A stretch of 64,000 nucleotides of DNA from Collinsella sp. AM17-1 (GCF_003470665.1 NZ_QRJZ01000001.1:75401-139400), one strand, 5' to 3'. Positions 51,736 to 62,327 are shown, counted from the stretch's first letter. Numbers and translations: made by a program. Notes: generated by a model from the letters alone, not told the origin.

Positions 51736-52989
51736 ATGGCGCAGGAACACGATCTGTTTGATGACATTATCGAGATCAGCAAGGGTTTCGACTTTCTTAA
51801 AAACCCGCTTGGCGGCGTGACCGACGCGCTCGATCCGTCAGCGCCGCAGTGGAATCCTGCCGACTATAAGGAGCGTCCGCGCGGCAACACGATTCCGTGT
51901 CTGACCTGCAAAAACGAAAAGAGCGGCTGCACCGCGTGCATGGACGTGTGCCCGGTCAACGCTATCGAGGTCGAGGAAGACGCCATCGAGATCCTCGACT
52001 CCTGTCGCAAGTGCGGCCTGTGCGCCGCTGCCTGTCCGACCGAGGCGATCATCTCGCCGCGATTGGCGCCCAAAAACCTGTATGACGACATTGTCTCGGC
52101 AGCTACGAGCCACGAGACCGCCTACGTCACCTGCACGCGCGCCCTTAAGCGCATGCCGCGCGAGAACGAGGTCGTCGTTGCCTGCGTGGGCGATATTACG
52201 GCCGAGACCTGGTTCTCGGTGCTGGCCGACTATCCCAACGTGAGCGTCTACCTGCCACTGGGCGTGTGCGATAAGTGCCGCAACACCGGCGGTGAGGACA
52301 TTCTGGGCGAGGCAATCGCCACTGCCGAGGAGTGGGCCGGCACGGGTATGGGCCTGGAGGTCGACCCCAAGAGCCTCAAGTGCCATAAGCTTCGCGAGTA
52401 CGAGCGCAAGGAGTACATGGAAAAGATCGCCCGTACGACGGGCCTGACGGTGACCAAGCTCAACCCGGCGACGGCGGCGCTGGCCTCGGTGACGCAAAAG
52501 CTCAAGGCCCACCGCCATCAGATTACCCAGCTGGAGCGCACGCTCAACACCATGTGCGGCACCACGACGGCCAAACGTCGCCGCACGCTTACGCACGGGC
52601 GCCAGCTGGTACTCTCGACGCTGCAAAACCATCCCGAGCTTGCCCAGAACATGCAGGTGAGCACGCCGGAATGCGATTTTGACAAGTGCACGTCGTGCGG
52701 CGAGTGCGTCAACGTGTGCCCCACGTTTGCCTGCGATCTGGTAGGAAGCGGCCGCTTTGCGTTGGAGTCCACGTATTGCCTGGGTTGCGGAGCCTGCGTC
52801 AAGGTGTGCCCCGAGCATGCGCTTAAGCTGGTTGAACATGATGCATCCAACTTAGTCGTCGTCGATCCCGAGGCCGAGGAAAAGGCCGCCCAGAAGGCTA
52901 AGGCCCACGAAGAAGCCCAGAAGGTCAAGGCCGAGGCAAAGGCCAAGCTCGATAAGATGCTCGACCAGGTGGAGAAGCTCGCGGACTAG
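51736..52989 (+). CDS. Polyferredoxin-like 4Fe-4S protein
   Basis: A 417-aa soluble protein from ATG 51736 behind GGGAGGGG. Two N-terminal clusters (CTACMDVCP with nearby CLTCKNEKSGC, and CRKCGLCAAACP) and two C-terminal clusters (CTSCGECVNVCP, CLGCGACVKVCP) flank a central Cys-containing domain (about 120-260: CTRAL, VACVGD, VCDKCRN) of unknown fold. It ends in a Lys/Ala/Glu-rich coiled tail. It probably transfers electrons, perhaps for the adjacent dehydrogenases, but its partners are unknown. Confidence 0.85.
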   Translation: MAQEHDLFDDIIEISKGFDFLKNPLGGVTDALDPSAPQWNPADYKERPRGNTIPCLTCKNEKSGCTACMDVCPVNAIEVEEDAIEILDSCRKCGLCAAACPTEAIISPRLAPKNLYDDIVSAATSHETAYVTCTRALKRMPRENEVVVACVGDITAETWFSVLADYPNVSVYLPLGVCDKCRNTGGEDILGEAIATAEEWAGTGMGLEVDPKSLKCHKLREYERKEYMEKIARTTGLTVTKLNPATAALASVTQKLKAHRHQITQLERTLNTMCGTTTAKRRRTLTHGRQLVLSTLQNHPELAQNMQVSTPECDFDKCTSCGECVNVCPTFACDLVGSGRFALESTYCLGCGACVKVCPEHALKLVEHDASNLVVVDPEAEEKAAQKAKAHEEAQKVKAEAKAKLDKMLDQVEKLAD

Positions 52990-53008
52990 CTAAAAGAGCG
53001 TAAATGAT

Positions 53009-53110
53009 GGCCGGTGGGACAGGTATTGCCCCGCCGGCCAAAAAAGTTGCGGTGGAATAGTTCCTGTTTTGCCCTTAAGCTGGCCATTCTAGGAACTATT
53101 CCACCGCAAC
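53009..53110. repeat. Two adjacent hairpins between convergent genes
   Basis: The first, GGCCGGtGGG...CCGCCGGCC (53009-53040), has a GGGACAGG-containing loop like the dispersed family. The second has perfect 20-bp arms (53046-53065 and 53091-53110) starting GTTGCGGTGGAATAG, with a 25-base loop. They separate the ferredoxin gene from the convergent GntR gene and may act as a bidirectional terminator. Confidence 0.7.
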
Positions 53111-53120
53111 TAATAAATGG

Positions 53121-53876
53121 TTAGTTCATGCTGCTTTGGTGGCCGGTTCGACCGGTACCGTTGCGCGTCACGGTTTCATGGAGCAAAAAGAACCCGGGAA
53201 CCTGTTTGGTCTCGGTGTATTCCATAAGGATACCGTCGGCGTTGTAGGTCTGTCCGCGTATAACGGCGAGTGCGTTAAAGTCGTCGAGATCGAGCACGCG
53301 CGTATCCTCGGGCGTGGGATGCTCGATCGTTACATCGCGTTTGCCCGTGGCAATCTTAATGCCAAGGTCTTCTTCGAGGTAACGATAGATCGAGTCGTTG
53401 ACAATCTCGGGTGTCAGCCCCGGTACCTGTGAGCTTAGGTAATAGGAGTCGTCGGAGCACACGGCTTGTCCGTCTGCATAACGGATGCGTTTGGCGCGTG
53501 TGAGCTCACAGCCTTCGGGAAACCCGGTAATCTTGGAGAGCGCCTTGCTGCAGATGAGGAGCTCAAAGACGGTGGTGACAGTCTTGAGCTCAAAGCCTCG
53601 GTTGACCGCGATTTCCTTAAAGGTCTCGAGTCCGCCGCCACCACGACTCTTCTCGTCACTGATGTTGCGAATGACGCGCATGCCTTTGCCTTGCTGGGGG
53701 AGCACGTAACCATCTGCCGCAAGCATCGAGATGGCGCGACGGACCGTCATGCGCGAACAGTCAAACAGCTGCGTGAGCTCAGTCTCCGAAGGCAGATAGC
53801 TCTGATAGGCGTATGTGCCGTCGTCAATCGACTGCTTCACGTTGTCATAAATAGTTTGGAAGATGGCTCGCGCCAT
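53121..53876 (-). CDS. GntR/HutC-family repressor of the alpha-glucoside locus
   Basis: A 251-aa regulator. The N-terminal winged helix is clear (YLPSETELTQLFDCSRMTVRRAISMLAADGYV), followed by a UTRA effector domain (about 85-240), like TreR. ATG 53876 follows AGGAG. It lies beside a zinc dehydrogenase and, across a divergent promoter, the PTS and GH4 genes. Phospho-sugar is the likely inducer. The two inverted copies of AACTTGTCTAGATA in the divergent region are its probable operators. Confidence 0.88.
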   Translation of the reverse strand: MARAIFQTIYDNVKQSIDDGTYAYQSYLPSETELTQLFDCSRMTVRRAISMLAADGYVLPQQGKGMRVIRNISDEKSRGGGGLETFKEIAVNRGFELKTVTTVFELLICSKALSKITGFPEGCELTRAKRIRYADGQAVCSDDSYYLSSQVPGLTPEIVNDSIYRYLEEDLGIKIATGKRDVTIEHPTPEDTRVLDLDDFNALAVIRGQTYNADGILMEYTETKQVPGFFLLHETVTRNGTGRTGHQSSMN

Positions 53877-53941
53877 GACGGTCTCCTAGAGCTGGGTGCG
53901 TGAACGACGGATGAGGGCCGTCCGCGCAGGTGTCAATCGAT

Positions 53942-54967
53942 TTACTTGCTGGGGTCGATTATATATTTACCCATGGCACGCAGAGCTGGGTCTGACAGGA
54001 TGGCGCCGAGTTCGTCGAGGGAAGCCACCTTGGCGACCATCGAGGATACGTCGAGCCTGCCAGAGTCGATGAGCTCGAGCGCGCGACGCTGCGTATAAGG
54101 GTTGATGTAGGACGAGGTAAGCACAAGCTCCTTCTGGAAGACCTCGAAGGGCTTGACGGTGATTGTCTCATCGGGCTTGGTGAGGCCGAACATCATGACC
54201 GTAGCCTTGTGGCCGGCGATCTGGATGGCCTGCTCGATGGTGACGGGCTTGCCAACACACTCGATAACGACATCGACGTTGCCGACGCCCTCCTGCTTCA
54301 GGCGGGCCGGGACATCCTCGTGGATGGAATCAATTGCCAGGTCGGCGCCGAGTTTGAGCGCAACCTCGCGCTTGCCCTCGACGGGCTCGAGCAAGACGAC
54401 CTTGGTGGCGCCGGCGTTTTTGGCAAGCTGCATCATGAGCAGACCGATCATGCCACCGCCGATAACGACAACTGTGCTGCCGGGCTTGATGTTGCACATA
54501 TCAATGCCGTGCAGGCAGCAGGAGACGGGCTCGGTCATAGCACCCTGCTCAAAGCTGGTGTGATCGCCCAACTTGTAGACTTGCTGCATATCGACGGAGC
54601 AGTACTCGGCAAAGCCGCCGTTAACGGTGGTGCCGTAACCGGTCATATGCTCGCAGTAGTGGTTGATTCCGTCGCGGCAGGGTTCGCAGCAGCCGCAGGG
54701 ATGGTTTGGGTCGATGCACACGCGATCGCCCGGTTTAAAGCCAGCGACGTCGCTGCCCACGGCCTCGACAACGCCCGCAAACTCATGACCAAGGATCGTG
54801 GGCGGGGTAACGTCGGCTGCACCCTTGTCGCCTTCATAGATATGAACGTCGGTACCGCAGACGCCGCAAGCTTTGACGTTGATCAGAACGTCGCGCCTGC
54901 CCACGGCCGGCTTTGCCGATTCCTCGACTCTGAGGTCGTGCTTTCCATAGAAGACCGCACTTTTCAT
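53942..54967 (-). CDS. Zinc-dependent medium-chain alcohol/polyol dehydrogenase
   Basis: A 341-aa MDR enzyme. Catalytic zinc site: CGVCGTD and GHEFAGVV. Structural zinc cysteines: CGCCEPCRDGINHYC. NAD(P) loop: VVIGGGMIGLLMMQLA. This matches sorbitol/threonine-type dehydrogenases. ATG 54967 follows AAGGAG. It is divergent from the PTS operon and probably co-regulated by the GntR repressor encoded downstream, suggesting a role with a sugar alcohol or glucoside product. Confidence 0.9.
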   Translation of the reverse strand: MKSAVFYGKHDLRVEESAKPAVGRRDVLINVKACGVCGTDVHIYEGDKGAADVTPPTILGHEFAGVVEAVGSDVAGFKPGDRVCIDPNHPCGCCEPCRDGINHYCEHMTGYGTTVNGGFAEYCSVDMQQVYKLGDHTSFEQGAMTEPVSCCLHGIDMCNIKPGSTVVVIGGGMIGLLMMQLAKNAGATKVVLLEPVEGKREVALKLGADLAIDSIHEDVPARLKQEGVGNVDVVIECVGKPVTIEQAIQIAGHKATVMMFGLTKPDETITVKPFEVFQKELVLTSSYINPYTQRRALELIDSGRLDVSSMVAKVASLDELGAILSDPALRAMGKYIIDPSK

Positions 54968-55035
54968 GGTGACTCCTTAACGTGGCGGTGAATGTTGTAT
55001 CGAAGTATAGGTATGTAAACATCCTTATACAAGCA

Positions 55036-55177
55036 TATCTAGACAAGTTGATAAATTTTTTGGTTTTAAAGAATTACGACAAACAGGCAATAACAGGTAA
55101 ATTATTTGAAATAAACCGTTCACCGTCAATTATCGACCGCTGACCGAACATAGAAACCGTATTAACTTGTCTAGATA
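55036..55177. promoter_or_regulatory. Paired inverted operators in the divergent dehydrogenase/PTS promoter region
   Basis: TATCTAGACAAGTT (55036-55049) and its exact reverse complement AACTTGTCTAGATA (55164-55177) lie near the two divergent start regions in AT-rich DNA. TCTAGACAAGT-like sites are typical of GntR/HutC sugar repressors. Between them, at 55118-55147, is a relative of the CCGTTCAC/GTCGA motif seen at 3206. Confidence 0.7.
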
Positions 55178-55325
55178 AGTGATATGATAAAAAAAGAAGC
55201 GCAAGAAGTCGGGGACACGGGCCCACCCGTCCTATTGCACGAGGTACACGCAAACGGCGCGTCTGCGGTCTCGAGTGAAGCCAAAACCGCAGCCGCTCCG
55301 AATGAAGAGAGGGGGATTCCCCGTC

Positions 55326-56936
55326 ATGATGCAAAAGATACAACGTTTCGGCGGTGCAATGTACACGCCTGCAATTCTTTTCGCATTTTCCGGAATCGTC
55401 GTCGGCCTGGGTACGTTGTTTACCACCGAGGCGATCTTTGGCGAGATGGCCACTGCGGGCCATCTTTGGTTTGATTGCTGGAATGTGCTGCTCCAGGGTG
55501 GTTGGACGCTCTTTAACCAGATGCCGTTGCTGTTTTGCGTAGCGTTGCCAATCTCGCTCGCGAACAAGCAGAACGCTCGCTGCTGCATGGAGGCTTTGGC
55601 CATCTACCTTACCTTCAACTACTTTGTAAGCACAATCTTGGGGCAGTGGGGCCCTGTCTTTGGGGTCGACTACTCTGTCGAGGCGGGCAGCGGTACTGGT
55701 CTTGCCACTATCGCAAGCATCAAAACGCTTGATATGGGCATCATGGGCGCGCTGATCATTTCTGGTATCGCCACGATGCTTCACAACAAGTACTTCGACA
55801 CCGAACTTCCTGAGTGGCTGGGCGTGTTCTCGGGCTCCGTGTTCATCTATATGATCGGTTTCTTCGTTATGGTTCCGGTCGCTATTATCGCCTGCCTGGT
55901 GTGGCCGCATGTTCAGGCTGCTATCGCCGCCTTCCAGGGATTCATCCTTTCCGCCGGTACGTTTGGCGTGGGCGTCTTTGCGTTCTTCGAGCGCGTGCTG
56001 ATTCCTACGGGCCTGCACCACTTTATCTATACGCCGTTCTATTACGACAACGCGGCGGTCAACGGCGGCATCTTTGCTGCTTGGGCCAACATCCTGCCCC
56101 AATTGGCTGCCGATCCGAGCATTGCTCTTAAGGATGCCGCACCCTGGGCTGCCTATACCTGCCCTGGTTGGACTAAAGTCTTCGGCTCGCTTGGCGTCGC
56201 CATTGCGTTTTATATGACCGCCAAACCCGAGCGCAAGCAGCGCGTCAAGGCTCTGCTAATCCCGGTCACCCTTACCGCTATGCTTTGCGGTATTACCGAG
56301 CCGCTTGACTTCACCTTCCTGTTCATTGCGCCCGGCCTGTTCGTCGTCCACTGCGTGCTCGGAGCGCTCGGCTGCATGGCTCAAAACCTCCTTGGCGTCG
56401 TGGGTATCTTTGACGGCGGCATCATCTCGATGCTCTCGTGGGACTGGCTGCCCCTTTGGGCCGCACACGGTCTGCAGTACGCCATCTCCATCCTTGTCGG
56501 TCTGTGCTTTACCGCCCTTTGGGTCGTGGTCTTCCGTTTCCTGATCGTCAAGTTCGACTTTAAGACCCCCGGTCGCGAGGATGATGATGTTGAGGTCGAG
56601 CTCAAGTCCAAGGCCGACTACAAGCAAAAGCAGGGCGGTGCTGCTGCTGGCAAATCGGTCGCCCAGAGTAAAGATGATGAGCGCTTGGTGCTTGCCGAGA
56701 AAATCCTCGATCTGCTCGGTGGCACGGATAACATCATCGATGTAACTAACTGCGCTACCCGTCTGCGCGTTAACGTCAAGGACAAGAGCGTCGTTGCGCC
56801 CGAGGCTTCCTTCAAGGCGATCGGTACGCATGGCTTGGTGGTCCAAGGTCAGTCAATCCAGGTCATCATCGGCCTTACCGTCCCGCAGGTTCGCGAGAAG
56901 TTCGAGAGTCTTCTGAAGTTCGAGAGTCTTCTGTAA
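55326..56936 (+). CDS. Alpha-glucoside-type PTS permease, EIICB
   Basis: A 536-aa membrane protein with about ten hydrophobic segments (IIC domain, 1-~425), a charged linker, and a IIB domain with phosphorylated Cys476 in VTNCATRLRVNV. It resembles alpha-glucoside/maltose PTS transporters (MalX/AglA type). No IIA domain is present, so the EIIA-Glc at 26674 is the likely donor. ATG 55326 follows GAGAGGGGG. The C terminus carries an exact 18-bp tandem duplication adding KFESLL twice. Confidence 0.88.
   Translation: MMQKIQRFGGAMYTPAILFAFSGIVVGLGTLFTTEAIFGEMATAGHLWFDCWNVLLQGGWTLFNQMPLLFCVALPISLANKQNARCCMEALAIYLTFNYFVSTILGQWGPVFGVDYSVEAGSGTGLATIASIKTLDMGIMGALIISGIATMLHNKYFDTELPEWLGVFSGSVFIYMIGFFVMVPVAIIACLVWPHVQAAIAAFQGFILSAGTFGVGVFAFFERVLIPTGLHHFIYTPFYYDNAAVNGGIFAAWANILPQLAADPSIALKDAAPWAAYTCPGWTKVFGSLGVAIAFYMTAKPERKQRVKALLIPVTLTAMLCGITEPLDFTFLFIAPGLFVVHCVLGALGCMAQNLLGVVGIFDGGIISMLSWDWLPLWAAHGLQYAISILVGLCFTALWVVVFRFLIVKFDFKTPGREDDDVEVELKSKADYKQKQGGAAAGKSVAQSKDDERLVLAEKILDLLGGTDNIIDVTNCATRLRVNVKDKSVVAPEASFKAIGTHGLVVQGQSIQVIIGLTVPQVREKFESLLKFESLL
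56899..56934 (+). repeat. 18-bp tandem duplication at the EIICB C terminus
   Basis: AAGTTCGAGAGTCTTCTG occurs at 56899-56916 and again at 56917-56934, immediately before the stop codon. It extends the protein by six residues. Confidence 0.9.
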
Positions 56937-56952
56937 ACCATCGTCCATCGAA

Positions 56953-56997
56953 ACAATCGGCCTTGCAGAGCCGGTATGCACCGCAAGGCCGATTCTA
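56953..56997 (+). other. Hairpin between EIICB and GH4 genes
   Basis: AATCGGCCTTGC pairs with GCAAGGCCGATT. There is no T-run. It is probably an intercistronic stem that adjusts relative expression. Confidence 0.5.
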
Positions 56998-57064
56998 GAG
57001 ATAAAAAACTCCACTTCTAGGTAACAATTCCAAACCGTACAGGCCGCGTGCGGGGATGGATTGA

Positions 57065-58435
<1,371 letters not shown>

Positions 58436-58562
58436 GGACTACCGTCTCGAACCCTCACGCATCTCTGCTTCATTTGCGCCGTCGTGGTGTCCGGATTCGC
58501 CCGGATGCTGCGGCGGCGCTATACTTATGAAGTTTGAAGTACCTGTACCAAAAGGAGCTGTC

Positions 58563-59639
58563 GTGTCCCTTTCCATCGGTATCGTGGGCCTGCCCAACGT
58601 GGGCAAGTCGACGCTGTTCACCGCGCTTACCAAAAAGACCGGCCTTGCCGCCAACTACCCGTTTGCCACGATTGACCCTAACGTGGGTATCGTCGATGTG
58701 CCCGATAGCCGCCTGCAAAAGCTCGCCGACATCGTCAACCCGGGCCGCATTGTGCCGGCTACGGTCGAGTTCGTCGACATCGCGGGTCTGGTGAAGGGCG
58801 CTAACGAGGGCGAGGGTCTGGGCAACCAGTTCTTGGCAAACATCCGCGAGACCGACGCCATCTGCGAGGTCGTGCGCTACTTTAAGGACCCCAACGTTAT
58901 GCGCGAGGTGGGCCGCACGGGCGAGTTCGTCGATCCCGCCGGCGATGCCGACACTATCATGACCGAGCTCATCCTGGCCGACATGGGCACGCTCGAGAAG
59001 CAGCTGCCCAAGCTCGAGAAAGAGGCCAAGCGCGACAAGGAGCTCATGCCCAAGTTCGAGGTTGCCAAGCGTCTGCTTGCCTGGCTCAACGAGGGCAAGA
59101 GCGCCGCATCTATGGAGATGACCGACGAGGAGCGCGCCGCTGCCAAGGGCCTGTTCCTGCTCACCATGAAGCCCATCCTGTATGTGGCCAACGTAGACGA
59201 GGACATGCTCAACGAGGACCTGGCGCCCATCGACGGCGTCAAGCCGCTGCCGATCTGCGCCAAGATCGAGGCCGAGCTTTCCGAGCTCGATCCCGAGGAC
59301 GCTGCCGACTACCTGGAGAGCCTGGGCCTGGAGCAGCCCGGTCTGGACGTGCTCGCTCAGGCTGCCTACAAGCTGCTCGGCCTGCAGTCGTTCTTTACGG
59401 CTGGCGAGATGGAGGTCAAGGCCTGGACGGTGCGTCAGGGCGCGACCGCCCCGCAGGCCGCCGGTGTCATCCACACCGACTTTGAGCGCGGCTTTATTAA
59501 GGCCGAGGTCATTGGCTACGACGACTACATCGAGCTCGGTGGCGAGCAGGGCGCCAAGGCTGCCGGCAAGCTGCGTATTGAGGGCAAGGACTATGTCATG
59601 GCCGATGGCGACGTCGTGCACTTCCGCTTTAACGTGTAA
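58563..59639 (+). CDS. ychF: Redox-regulated ATPase/GTPase YchF
   Basis: A 358-aa Obg-family protein starting with GTG 58563 behind AAAGGAGC. The P-loop is [14 protein letters not shown], with [20 protein letters not shown] and YVANVDEDM (altered G4 motif giving ATP preference). The C-terminal TGS domain ends in [16 protein letters not shown]. It binds ribosomes. Longer in-frame starts upstream have no family support. Confidence 0.96.
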   Translation: MSLSIGIVGLPNVGKSTLFTALTKKTGLAANYPFATIDPNVGIVDVPDSRLQKLADIVNPGRIVPATVEFVDIAGLVKGANEGEGLGNQFLANIRETDAICEVVRYFKDPNVMREVGRTGEFVDPAGDADTIMTELILADMGTLEKQLPKLEKEAKRDKELMPKFEVAKRLLAWLNEGKSAASMEMTDEERAAAKGLFLLTMKPILYVANVDEDMLNEDLAPIDGVKPLPICAKIEAELSELDPEDAADYLESLGLEQPGLDVLAQAAYKLLGLQSFFTAGEMEVKAWTVRQGATAPQAAGVIHTDFERGFIKAEVIGYDDYIELGGEQGAKAAGKLRIEGKDYVMADGDVVHFRFNV

Positions 59640-59650
59640 GGACGACGTAT

Positions 59651-60034
59651 ATGTTTAAATATGGCAAAAAAGCTGGCTACATGGGTATTGCGCTGCTCGT
59701 ACTTGCGGTGATTCCGCTGGTGGTCGCAGCGTGTGTTATTCCCAACATTGGTCCCGAGGTGGCAACAAAGTTTAATGCTGCCGGCGAGGCGACGCGCTGG
59801 GGCAAGAGCTACGAGTTGCTGGCGTTGCCGGTGCTCAATCTGCTGCTGAGCGTGGCGACGTACTTTACGGCGGGACGCCAGGCAAAAAACAACGATGACT
59901 CCGCCGCCATGGCACGCATCGTGTGCGAGCGCTACCTGCGCAACGGTTGCATCACGGGTGTATTTCTCAACGTAATCAACGTCTACTTTATGTATTCGGC
60001 GATTACCGGTATGGGCTTTGGCCTGGGCTTTTAG
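59651..60034 (+). CDS. DUF1648-type small membrane protein
   Basis: A 127-aa protein with three hydrophobic segments (about 10-33, 52-72 and 100-120). The motif ATKFNAAGEATRWGKSYELLALP matches the DUF1648 pattern (p.HfnaaGepd.wgsk). Such domains occur in SdpI-like immunity and signalling proteins. It starts 11 bp after ychF and may be co-transcribed. Specific role is unknown. Confidence 0.75.
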   Translation: MFKYGKKAGYMGIALLVLAVIPLVVAACVIPNIGPEVATKFNAAGEATRWGKSYELLALPVLNLLLSVATYFTAGRQAKNNDDSAAMARIVCERYLRNGCITGVFLNVINVYFMYSAITGMGFGLGF

Positions 60035-60043
60035 CTTGCGCCT

Positions 60044-60433
60044 TTAGGCAACGAGCCTGCAAGCATATTCGATGGCTGCTGCGAGGCCGCCGCTCGATCG
60101 TGGTTGAAAGACCATGTCGGCGGCGGCCTCGTTTTCGTATCCGGCACCGCGAAGGGCGAGCGCGACGCCGGCTTCCAGGAGAAGGGGCAGGCCACGCTGG
60201 CTGGTTACGATTACGGCAGCCTGATTGAGCGAGCGGCTGTGCGCTTGGCATTGGATGGCAAGCGCACCTTGCGCCGGACAAGGGACCAGAACGGCGGCGA
60301 CGCGACTTGATAGCAATGCAAATGCTGTGCGCTCATCGGGCGAAAGATATTCTGCTTCAACGACGACGAGCTTGGGCGGTGCGCTGTTTGTGCGAAGCGT
60401 GGCTCGGTACGTGCGGACCGAAGAACCCGACAT
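60044..60433 (-). CDS. Hypothetical protein divergent from a small XRE regulator
   Basis: A 129-aa protein from ATG 60433 behind ACAGGAG. It has alternating hydrophobic strands and helices (AAVLVPCPAQGALAIQC, AAVIVTSQRGLPLLLEAGVALAL), perhaps a Rossmann-like or DprA-like fragment, but no motif is decisive. It is divergent from the XRE gene across a 24-bp perfect palindrome, so it is probably under that regulator's control. Confidence 0.6.
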   Translation of the reverse strand: MSGSSVRTYRATLRTNSAPPKLVVVEAEYLSPDERTAFALLSSRVAAVLVPCPAQGALAIQCQAHSRSLNQAAVIVTSQRGLPLLLEAGVALALRGAGYENEAAADMVFQPRSSGGLAAAIEYACRLVA

Positions 60434-60456
60434 AGAAAACTCCTGTGTATTCGGCA

Positions 60457-60480
60457 AAACGTAAACTATAGTTTACGTTT
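60457..60480. promoter_or_regulatory. 24-bp perfect palindromic operator
   Basis: AAACGTAAACTA is followed immediately by its exact reverse complement. It lies between the divergent unknown gene and the XRE gene. The centre contains TATAGT, which could be a -10 box for the XRE gene. Confidence 0.75.
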
Positions 60481-60509
60481 ATGTTCGGCTCCATTTCAAA
60501 CTCGGCTGC

Positions 60510-60728
60510 ATGGACGAACGTGCGAAACAGATTCTTGGCAGGCGGGTCGAAGAGACACGCAGAGACCTTGGTATCTCCAAGGTTGATTTTTGTGTGGCGA
60601 CAGGAATCAGCCGACCCTACCTCGACCGAATCGAAGATGGGACGGCAAATTTCACGCTCAAGGTTCTATTTAAGATCGCGCCCGCACTCGGCATGACGGT
60701 GTCAGAGCTTCTCGAGGGTATCGAGTAG
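60510..60728 (+). CDS. Small XRE-family helix-turn-helix regulator
   Basis: A 72-aa protein that is essentially one lambda-repressor-like HTH domain (SKVDFCVATGISRPYLDRIEDGTANFTLKVLFKIAPALGMTVSELL). No Shine-Dalgarno site is evident before ATG 60510. Its size and the adjacent palindrome recall controller proteins of restriction systems and antitoxin-type autoregulators, but no restriction genes are nearby. It probably represses itself and the divergent gene. Confidence 0.8.
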   Translation: MDERAKQILGRRVEETRRDLGISKVDFCVATGISRPYLDRIEDGTANFTLKVLFKIAPALGMTVSELLEGIE

Positions 60729-60780
60729 CCTTTTTTTGCTAGATTTGCCGTTTGTTGAACGGGTCCCCCCGACGGCGGCG

Positions 60781-60990
60781 TGCAAAAACGCGAGTATTCA
60801 GCATCCCTCAATAATTTGACGGCAGCCGGGGCCACAAATACGACGCGTAATGTTTTGGATTATCCACAAAATTCAATAATATGAGGAATAACAAGCGCGT
60901 GGAACGAGTCTTTCGAGTCGAAAGGCAATTTACAGCCAGCGGTTTTAACGTTCCCGGAAGGGGCGGATGCTGAAAACTCCGCTTTTTGCA
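60781..60990. mobile_element. MITE-like element with 26-bp terminal inverted repeats
   Basis: The left end TGCAAAAACGCGAGTATTCA.. (60781-60806) and right end ..CTCCGCTTTTTGCA (60965-60990) are inverted copies, 22 of 26 matching, sharing the inner edge TCAGCATCC. The ~160-bp interior has no gene. It occupies most of the gap between the XRE and asparaginase genes. Confidence 0.6.
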
Positions 60991-61046
60991 CGTTCCGAGG
61001 GGTATCACGTGCCCTACAAGGCCCAAAGAGGCGGATTTTGTTTTAG

Positions 61047-62060
61047 CTACGCCATCGGGATGCGGTCGTGGTTGACTTGGCTGTAGAACAGGCGCTGAAT
61101 CTCTGCTGCATCACGTGACTGGCCGAGCGCCCACATGGTTTTGGCCACGAGCGTCTCGGTGGTCATGTCGTCGCCGCGCAAAATACCCGGATGATCGGCG
61201 TAAGCTCGGCCGACCTCATAAACACCCAGGTCAAGGCCCTCTTCGGGGACCTGCGTGGTCATAACGACAGTACGGCCCGAATCGACCCAGCGGAAAATCG
61301 CCTCCTGGAATGACTCGCCGGACTCGCCAAACTCGGGGATACCGCCAATGCCAAAGGTCTCCAGAATCACGGCGTCGTAGCTATTGGCCAGGGCGTCCAG
61401 GATACCCGGGTTCACGCCGGGCGTAAGCTTGAGTACAAATACACGCGGGTCGATACTGTCGTAGAAACGAACCGGGCTCTCATTCTGGTGGGTGCCGTGG
61501 AGCCCATTGCGCACGATGCGGTCGTTGCGGATGTAGGCGATGGGCGGATAGTTGACGCTAATAAACGCGTTAAAGCTCATGGTGCGCTGCTTGCGGGCGC
61601 GCGTACCGGCAATAGCGACGCCGCCAAACACGATTGAAACATCGTGCGAATGCTCGTCGAGCGCATAGAGCAGGCTCTGGTACAGATTGAGCTTGGCGTC
61701 GGTAAAGGGATTGCCCATGGGCTTTTGCGAGCCGGTGAGCACGATGGGCTTGGGGCTGTCCTGAATCAGGTAGGAAAGCGCTGCCGCGGTGTAGCTCATG
61801 GTGTCGGTGCCGTGCAGGACCACAAAGCCGTCGTGATCGGCATAGCCTTCGACGATGACATCGCGGATGCGCATCCAGTCGCTCGGGCGCATATTGGTGC
61901 TGTCGATGTTCATGGGCTGCACGACGTCGAGCTCGCAGAGCCCCGAGATCTCGGGGACGCTCTGGGCGAGCTCCTCACCGGTCAGGGCGGGGGAGAGGCC
62001 ATTGCCGTCCTCGGTCGATGCGATGGTGCCGCCCGTGGCGATGAGAAGGATGCGCTTCAT
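61047..62060 (-). CDS. ansA: Type I (cytoplasmic) L-asparaginase
   Basis: A 337-aa enzyme from ATG 62060 behind AGGAA. The two threonine motifs are ATGGTIAST near the N terminus and VLHGTDTMSYTAAALS, followed by LTGSQKPM. No signal peptide is present. It hydrolyses asparagine to aspartate and ammonia. A partial inverted repeat AAACGTATTACA-tcatc-TGTAACGTTT (62139-62165) in the divergent promoter region may be an operator. Confidence 0.93.
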   Translation of the reverse strand: MKRILLIATGGTIASTEDGNGLSPALTGEELAQSVPEISGLCELDVVQPMNIDSTNMRPSDWMRIRDVIVEGYADHDGFVVLHGTDTMSYTAAALSYLIQDSPKPIVLTGSQKPMGNPFTDAKLNLYQSLLYALDEHSHDVSIVFGGVAIAGTRARKQRTMSFNAFISVNYPPIAYIRNDRIVRNGLHGTHQNESPVRFYDSIDPRVFVLKLTPGVNPGILDALANSYDAVILETFGIGGIPEFGESGESFQEAIFRWVDSGRTVVMTTQVPEEGLDLGVYEVGRAYADHPGILRGDDMTTETLVAKTMWALGQSRDAAEIQRLFYSQVNHDRIPMA

Positions 62061-62138
62061 GCTGGTATTCCTATCGTATTTGCCGCCGCAGAGGCGGAGT
62101 CGTTCGGCAGTATTGTGGCACAGGGCGTCCAATGTTCA

Positions 62139-62165
62139 AACGTATTACATCATCTGTAACGTTTG
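62139..62165. promoter_or_regulatory. Inverted repeat in the ansA/guaA divergent region
   Basis: AAACGTATTACA and TGTAACGTTT around TCATC. It lies 79 bp upstream of the asparaginase start and is a candidate regulator site. Confidence 0.4.
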
Positions 62166-62327
62166 GTAACACTCCAATTGCCGTCAAATAGGGGCCCAGG
62201 TCGTGCGTTTGCCGTGCGCTGATGGCTGCGAGGGACGAGAAACCCCATATAACGTGTACACTATGGAAGTTATTTTCGTTTATTCGCGCGGGTGGGCACC
62301 GGCTCCCCGCTGACAAGAGGGGGAACC

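Noticed and set aside
60457..60728. Restriction-modification controller gene
   Set aside because: The XRE protein and palindrome resemble a controller system, but no methyltransferase or nuclease gene for restriction is adjacent.
62166..62327. Purine riboswitch before guaA
   Set aside because: The conserved loop sequences of purine riboswitches are absent.
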